Shown here: positions 61,083 through 64,000 of the stretch, piece by piece
How the letters are laid out: the number at the start of each line of letters is the position of its first letter
Numbering within the stretch: position 1 is the stretch's first letter
Assembly (NCBI RefSeq): GCF_037949795.1
Contig: NZ_CP149933.1
Coordinates: 550,001 to 614,000 of the forward strand
Source: Thioclava sp. GXIMD2076
GTDB taxonomy: Bacteria; Pseudomonadota; Alphaproteobacteria; Rhodobacterales; Rhodobacteraceae
Reading direction: 5' to 3'
DNA length: 64,000 nt
Translations under genes and position numbers: made by a program
Notes under the pieces: model-generated
Told to the model about the DNA's origin: nothing
The model's database searches: none
Seen by the model: the letters and a program-made list of their open reading frames with translations, nothing else

Positions 61083-62462
61083 TTATGGGCTGTCGGGATT
61101 AATGGCGGCCAGCTCGGAAAGGCTGAGCGGCTTCAGCGGCGGACGGATGCGGAAATAGCCCGCCTGATCGGGCGCGATCCCGCGCTGGTTTACGATCATC
61201 TGTGTCACTGCCAGCCCACAGACACGGCCCTGACAGGGGCCCATGCCCACCCGAAGGAAGCTCTTGAGCTGGTTCGGACCAGGCGCATTGGCAGAAATCG
61301 CGGCACGCAAACGCCCTGCCGTGATCTCCTCACAGCGACAAATCAGCGTATCATCCTGCGGGACCAGTGCCTGCGCGGCAGGCGCGTAAAGCGTCTCAAG
61401 GAAGGGGCGTATACGGGCATCTCGCGCGAGGGCTGTCCGCAAGGGGACTGCATTGCCCGCGAACTTTCCAGCCGCACGGGCAATCCCGATGGCCGCAATC
61501 CTGCCCGACAGCACTGCCGAGGCCGCGCCAAAGATACCGCCGCCGTCGCCTGCCACATAGAGCCCCTTGCAGCTCGTCTCGCCCCAGTCATCCAGCACCG
61601 GACGGAAGCAGTGCTGCCCGGCATCCCAGAGGTGGTCACAACGCATCAGACGTGTGATCTGCGCATTGGGGATAACACCGTGGTGGAGCGCGGCACTGGT
61701 GGTCAAGATCCGCTGTCTGCGGCCCCCGCTGGTAAAGCTTACTGCCTCGAGCGCGTCTGCCCCTTCAAGGGTGATATCGCGCGCGTCCTTATGAATGGGC
61801 ACACCCGCACGGGCCAGCACCCGTTTCATGGCAAGCCCCTTGCGCAGATAGCCCAAGGCACCAAGCGCGCGCGGCACATGCGGCAAGGCCTTGCGCCAGT
61901 TCTCTTTTGGCACGGTCTCGACAATAGCGCGCGGCGGTTGGCCCGCCGCCACCATCTGCGAGGCGATAAGGTAGAGAAGCGGTCCCGCGCCTACCAGAAC
62001 CGCATCGGGCGCTACAACGCTTGAGGATTTCAGCAAGATCTGCAGCGCGCCTGCCGTCGTCACCCCGGGCAGGGTCCAGCCCGGCAACGGCATCGGACGC
62101 TCCAGCGCACCGGTCGCCACAAGAAGCCGCGTGGCATCGACAGTGTAGGAGCCTGCCGGCCCCGAGACAGAAAGCTTAAAGCCCGGCTCCAGCGCCTCGA
62201 TATGCCAGACGGTGCTGGAGGGGCGATAGTCGCAGCCACAGCCCTTGAAAACGTCATATTGCACACGGCCCTTGGCGTAATCGGGGCCAAGGCTCCTCAG
62301 ACGCTGGGACGTGGCCCGTGCGATATCGCGCCAGATTTGGCCGCCTGCGTCAGCCGCTTCGTCAAGAACGAGGACCGACAGCCCCAAGGCACACGCCTCA
62401 ATGGCGGCGGCCATTCCGGCAGGCCCTGCACCGATGAAACACAGATCGATTGTGGTGGTCAT
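61083..62462 (-). CDS. HcnB-like flavoprotein subunit (second copy)
   Basis: A 459-residue paralogue of the protein at 41451: GAGPAG near residue 11, ATGALERPMPLPGWTLPGVT, and a four-cysteine C-terminal cluster motif (CRCEEITAGRLRA and CQGRVCG). The end RIRPPLKPLSLSELAAI is also shared. It overlaps the ferredoxin gene by ATGA. No DAO gene is beside it; the DAO enzyme at 52738 is a likely partner. It transfers electrons from amine oxidation. Confidence 0.9.
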   Translation of the reverse strand: MTTTIDLCFIGAGPAGMAAAIEACALGLSVLVLDEAADAGGQIWRDIARATSQRLRSLGPDYAKGRVQYDVFKGCGCDYRPSSTVWHIEALEPGFKLSVSGPAGSYTVDATRLLVATGALERPMPLPGWTLPGVTTAGALQILLKSSSVVAPDAVLVGAGPLLYLIASQMVAAGQPPRAIVETVPKENWRKALPHVPRALGALGYLRKGLAMKRVLARAGVPIHKDARDITLEGADALEAVSFTSGGRRQRILTTSAALHHGVIPNAQITRLMRCDHLWDAGQHCFRPVLDDWGETSCKGLYVAGDGGGIFGAASAVLSGRIAAIGIARAAGKFAGNAVPLRTALARDARIRPFLETLYAPAAQALVPQDDTLICRCEEITAGRLRAAISANAPGPNQLKSFLRVGMGPCQGRVCGLAVTQMIVNQRGIAPDQAGYFRIRPPLKPLSLSELAAINPDSP

Positions 62463-62743
62463 TTTGCCGCCCCGTTCTGCACGGTTACGACCATGCCCTT
62501 GGTCGCCTTGACCATGCAGGATTGTCGGTTGGGTATGCCGTCAATGGTGACCAGACAATCGAAACAAGTGCCCATCCCGCAATACAGCGCTCGCGGCACA
62601 CCGCTCTGCGGAGTGATGCGGAACACGCCCTCGCCCGCCGCTAGGAGGGCTACGGCCACGGTATCGCCCGCTTGGGCATCGATGGCGCGCCCCTCGAAGG
62701 TAAAGCGCACAGGATCGGCGAGCGGCGTCAGCCGTTTAAACAT
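62459..62743 (-). CDS. HcnA-like [2Fe-2S] ferredoxin subunit (second copy)
   Basis: A 94-residue ferredoxin-like protein with cluster ligands in ALYCGMGTCFDCLVTIDGI and RQSCMVKA. It is the paralogue of the protein at 42845. The start is ATG 62743, after which the family fold begins. It lies 97 bases from the divergent LysR gene, with which it shares a promoter region. Confidence 0.88.
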   Translation of the reverse strand: MFKRLTPLADPVRFTFEGRAIDAQAGDTVAVALLAAGEGVFRITPQSGVPRALYCGMGTCFDCLVTIDGIPNRQSCMVKATKGMVVTVQNGAAK

Positions 62744-62840
62744 CGGAAAAGGCCCTTGAATAGCAGTGTTTAGCCTATTCTCCTTGCTTCGCTCGCCATA
62801 AATCAAATAATAATAATCTCCACCCTTATGCGGAAATATT

Positions 62841-63746
62841 ATGGCCTACCTCTCCCAACGTGCCCTCGAAGCCTTCCAAATTGTCCTCGAATGCGGCTCC
62901 GTCTCGGGAGCGGCCGAAATCATGAATGTCTCGCAACCCGCCGTTAGCCGGTTGATCCGCGATCTTGAGGAGCGCACGGGCCTGCGGCTCTTCACCCGCT
63001 TCGGTGGCAAAATCGTGCCCACCCCCGAGGCCCATGAGCTGGCGATCGAGGTAAACCGCTCTTTCGTGGGACTTACCGCAATCGAGAAAAGCGCGCGCGA
63101 TATTCGGCTGGGGCGGCGCTCGACCGTCTCGATTGCCGCGATGCCGGCACTGGCGCATTCGATCCTTGCCGATACGTTGGCCGATCTCCTGCCCCATCAG
63201 CCCGATTTCCGCGTGACATTGAACTCGATGCAGACCCACAATGTCATCAGGCAGGTCGCCAGCCGCCAGTGTCAGCTTGGATTTACCGCCCCTACCCGCC
63301 ATGCCCACGACATCGATCTGATCCGTAATGTTCACCTGCCCTATGTCTGCCTGATGCCTGCAGGCCACCCCCTCGCCGCCTGCGACGTAATCCGGTTCGA
63401 GGATTTTGTTGGCCACGCGGTGATCGGATATCACGACACGACCGCCACCGGCGTGATGATGGAGCGCGCCTTCAGCCAGATGAATACTCCGCCCGAAGTG
63501 GTGGTGCGCTCACATCTGGCGACACTGGCCTCGCAGTTGGTGCTGCGCGGTCTGGGGGTCTCGGTGGCCGACCCCTGCACCGGACGGCTGCACGCGGCTG
63601 CGGGCGGGGTGACACGACCATTCGAGGCACGGACCAGCTTCGGCTTCTCTATCATTCGCCCGCGCGGCACGCTTCTGGGCCGCGATCTGGACGCGTTTCT
63701 GGACGCGTTCGACCGCCAGCTCGCAACCTATATGTCTACCACCTGA
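62841..63746 (+). CDS. LysR-family transcriptional regulator
   Basis: A 301-residue LysR regulator. LSQRALEAFQIVLECGSVSG and VSQPAVSRLIRDLEERTGLR give the DNA-binding domain. It is divergent from the HcnA/HcnB/RidA module, probable target of its control. The 97-base spacer is AT-rich and contains the promoters. Confidence 0.9.
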   Translation: MAYLSQRALEAFQIVLECGSVSGAAEIMNVSQPAVSRLIRDLEERTGLRLFTRFGGKIVPTPEAHELAIEVNRSFVGLTAIEKSARDIRLGRRSTVSIAAMPALAHSILADTLADLLPHQPDFRVTLNSMQTHNVIRQVASRQCQLGFTAPTRHAHDIDLIRNVHLPYVCLMPAGHPLAACDVIRFEDFVGHAVIGYHDTTATGVMMERAFSQMNTPPEVVVRSHLATLASQLVLRGLGVSVADPCTGRLHAAAGGVTRPFEARTSFGFSIIRPRGTLLGRDLDAFLDAFDRQLATYMSTT

Positions 63747-63830
63747 ACGGAGACGGATACGCCTCTAGACTCAGGACCCATTGATTTCGGATGCATGGCA
63801 TGATTCAGGCTTCGCAAGGAGACCTGAACG

Positions 63831-64000
63831 ATGAGCGATCTTTAGTGGCTAAGCGACGCCCAGATGGAGCGTCTGAAACCGTTCTTTCCCAAGAGCCATG
63901 GGAAGCCCCGCGTCGATGACCGTCGTGTTCTGAGCGGCATAATCTTCATCAATCGCAACGGGTAGCACTGATGTGATGCGCCGAAGGAACATGGCCCGCC
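63831..64000 (+). pseudogene. IS5-family transposase, N-terminal part with nonsense codons
   Basis: MSDL then TAG at codon 5 (63843-63845), followed in frame by WLSDAQMERLKPFFPKSHGK and PRVDDRRVLSGIIFINRNG, which is the start of an IS5-family (IS427-like) transposase. A second cluster of stops occurs near 63970 where an active copy would read LRWRDAPKEYGPP. The upstream end near 63770 (ACTCAGGACCCATTGATTTC) resembles the IS terminal repeat. The rest is outside the window. Confidence 0.8.

Noticed and set aside
1..64000. tRNA, rRNA or replication-origin features
   Set aside because: No cloverleaf-like sequence, rRNA segment, parAB/repABC gene or iteron array was recognised by reading; absence is not proven without a scan.

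Overview
The window looks like an accessory or catabolic region of an alphaproteobacterium, most likely of the Rhodobacteraceae. It is GC-rich, and its genes fall in tight operons joined by ATGA or TGATG overlaps. ABC and TRAP importers are numerous and almost every catabolic block has its own LysR, GntR, IclR or ArsR regulator. I see no rRNA, tRNA, CRISPR array or replication origin. The assignment is an inference from protein style and gene content, not a marker gene.

Layout. (1) 1-6.1 kb: an aromatic or hydroaromatic acid block with an MFS permease, PDC-lactonase-like hydrolase, type II dehydroquinase, muconate-cycloisomerase-like enzyme, enol-lactonase-like hydrolase, SCP2-like protein and a divergent class II aldolase. 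(2) 6.1-7.0 kb: a deleted nitronate monooxygenase and an IS3 scar. (3) 7.0-18.4 kb: an amino-acid block with a polar amino-acid ABC importer, enolase-superfamily enzyme, D-amino-acid dehydrogenase-like flavoenzyme, D-2-hydroxyacid dehydrogenase, aminotransferase, membrane protein and tryptophan-2-monooxygenase-like flavoenzyme, with a divergent LysR. (4) 18.5-19.3 kb: IS3 remnant. (5) 19.5-22.5 kb: GntR regulator, second PDC-lactonase-like hydrolase and MatC-like permease. (6) 22.5-30.6 kb: a graveyard of gene fragments and insertion sequences, including an IS110/IS1111-type element inside an IS66 element inside an IS3 element; the IS66 step is proven by an 8-bp target duplication. (7) 30.6-37.8 kb: an ArsR-controlled block resembling organosulfur uptake and cleavage (SsuA-fold protein without signal peptide, SsuD-like monooxygenase, fused TRAP permease, TRAP binding protein, Ntn-hydrolase), then a dead SBF-type transporter and another IS3 remnant. 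(8) 39.9-63.7 kb: a large amine-oxidation island. Two modules of RidA plus HcnB-like flavoprotein plus HcnA-like ferredoxin flank a spermidine/putrescine-type ABC importer, GlcG-malate synthase G, a TRAP importer and a HyuA/HyuB pair. (9) 63.8 kb to the end: a broken IS5-family transposase.

How it may work together. In block 8 two importers would bring in N-substituted amino acids or cyclic amides. HyuAB would open a ring, and the DAO/HcnB/HcnA flavoenzymes would oxidise the C-N bond. RidA would clear reactive imines. Malate synthase G would consume glyoxylate if that is the released fragment. This is an inference from gene content: no substrate is proven. Block 7 is the second candidate for a little-described system, because its monooxygenase differs from SsuD at several active-site positions and its SsuA-like partner appears cytoplasmic.
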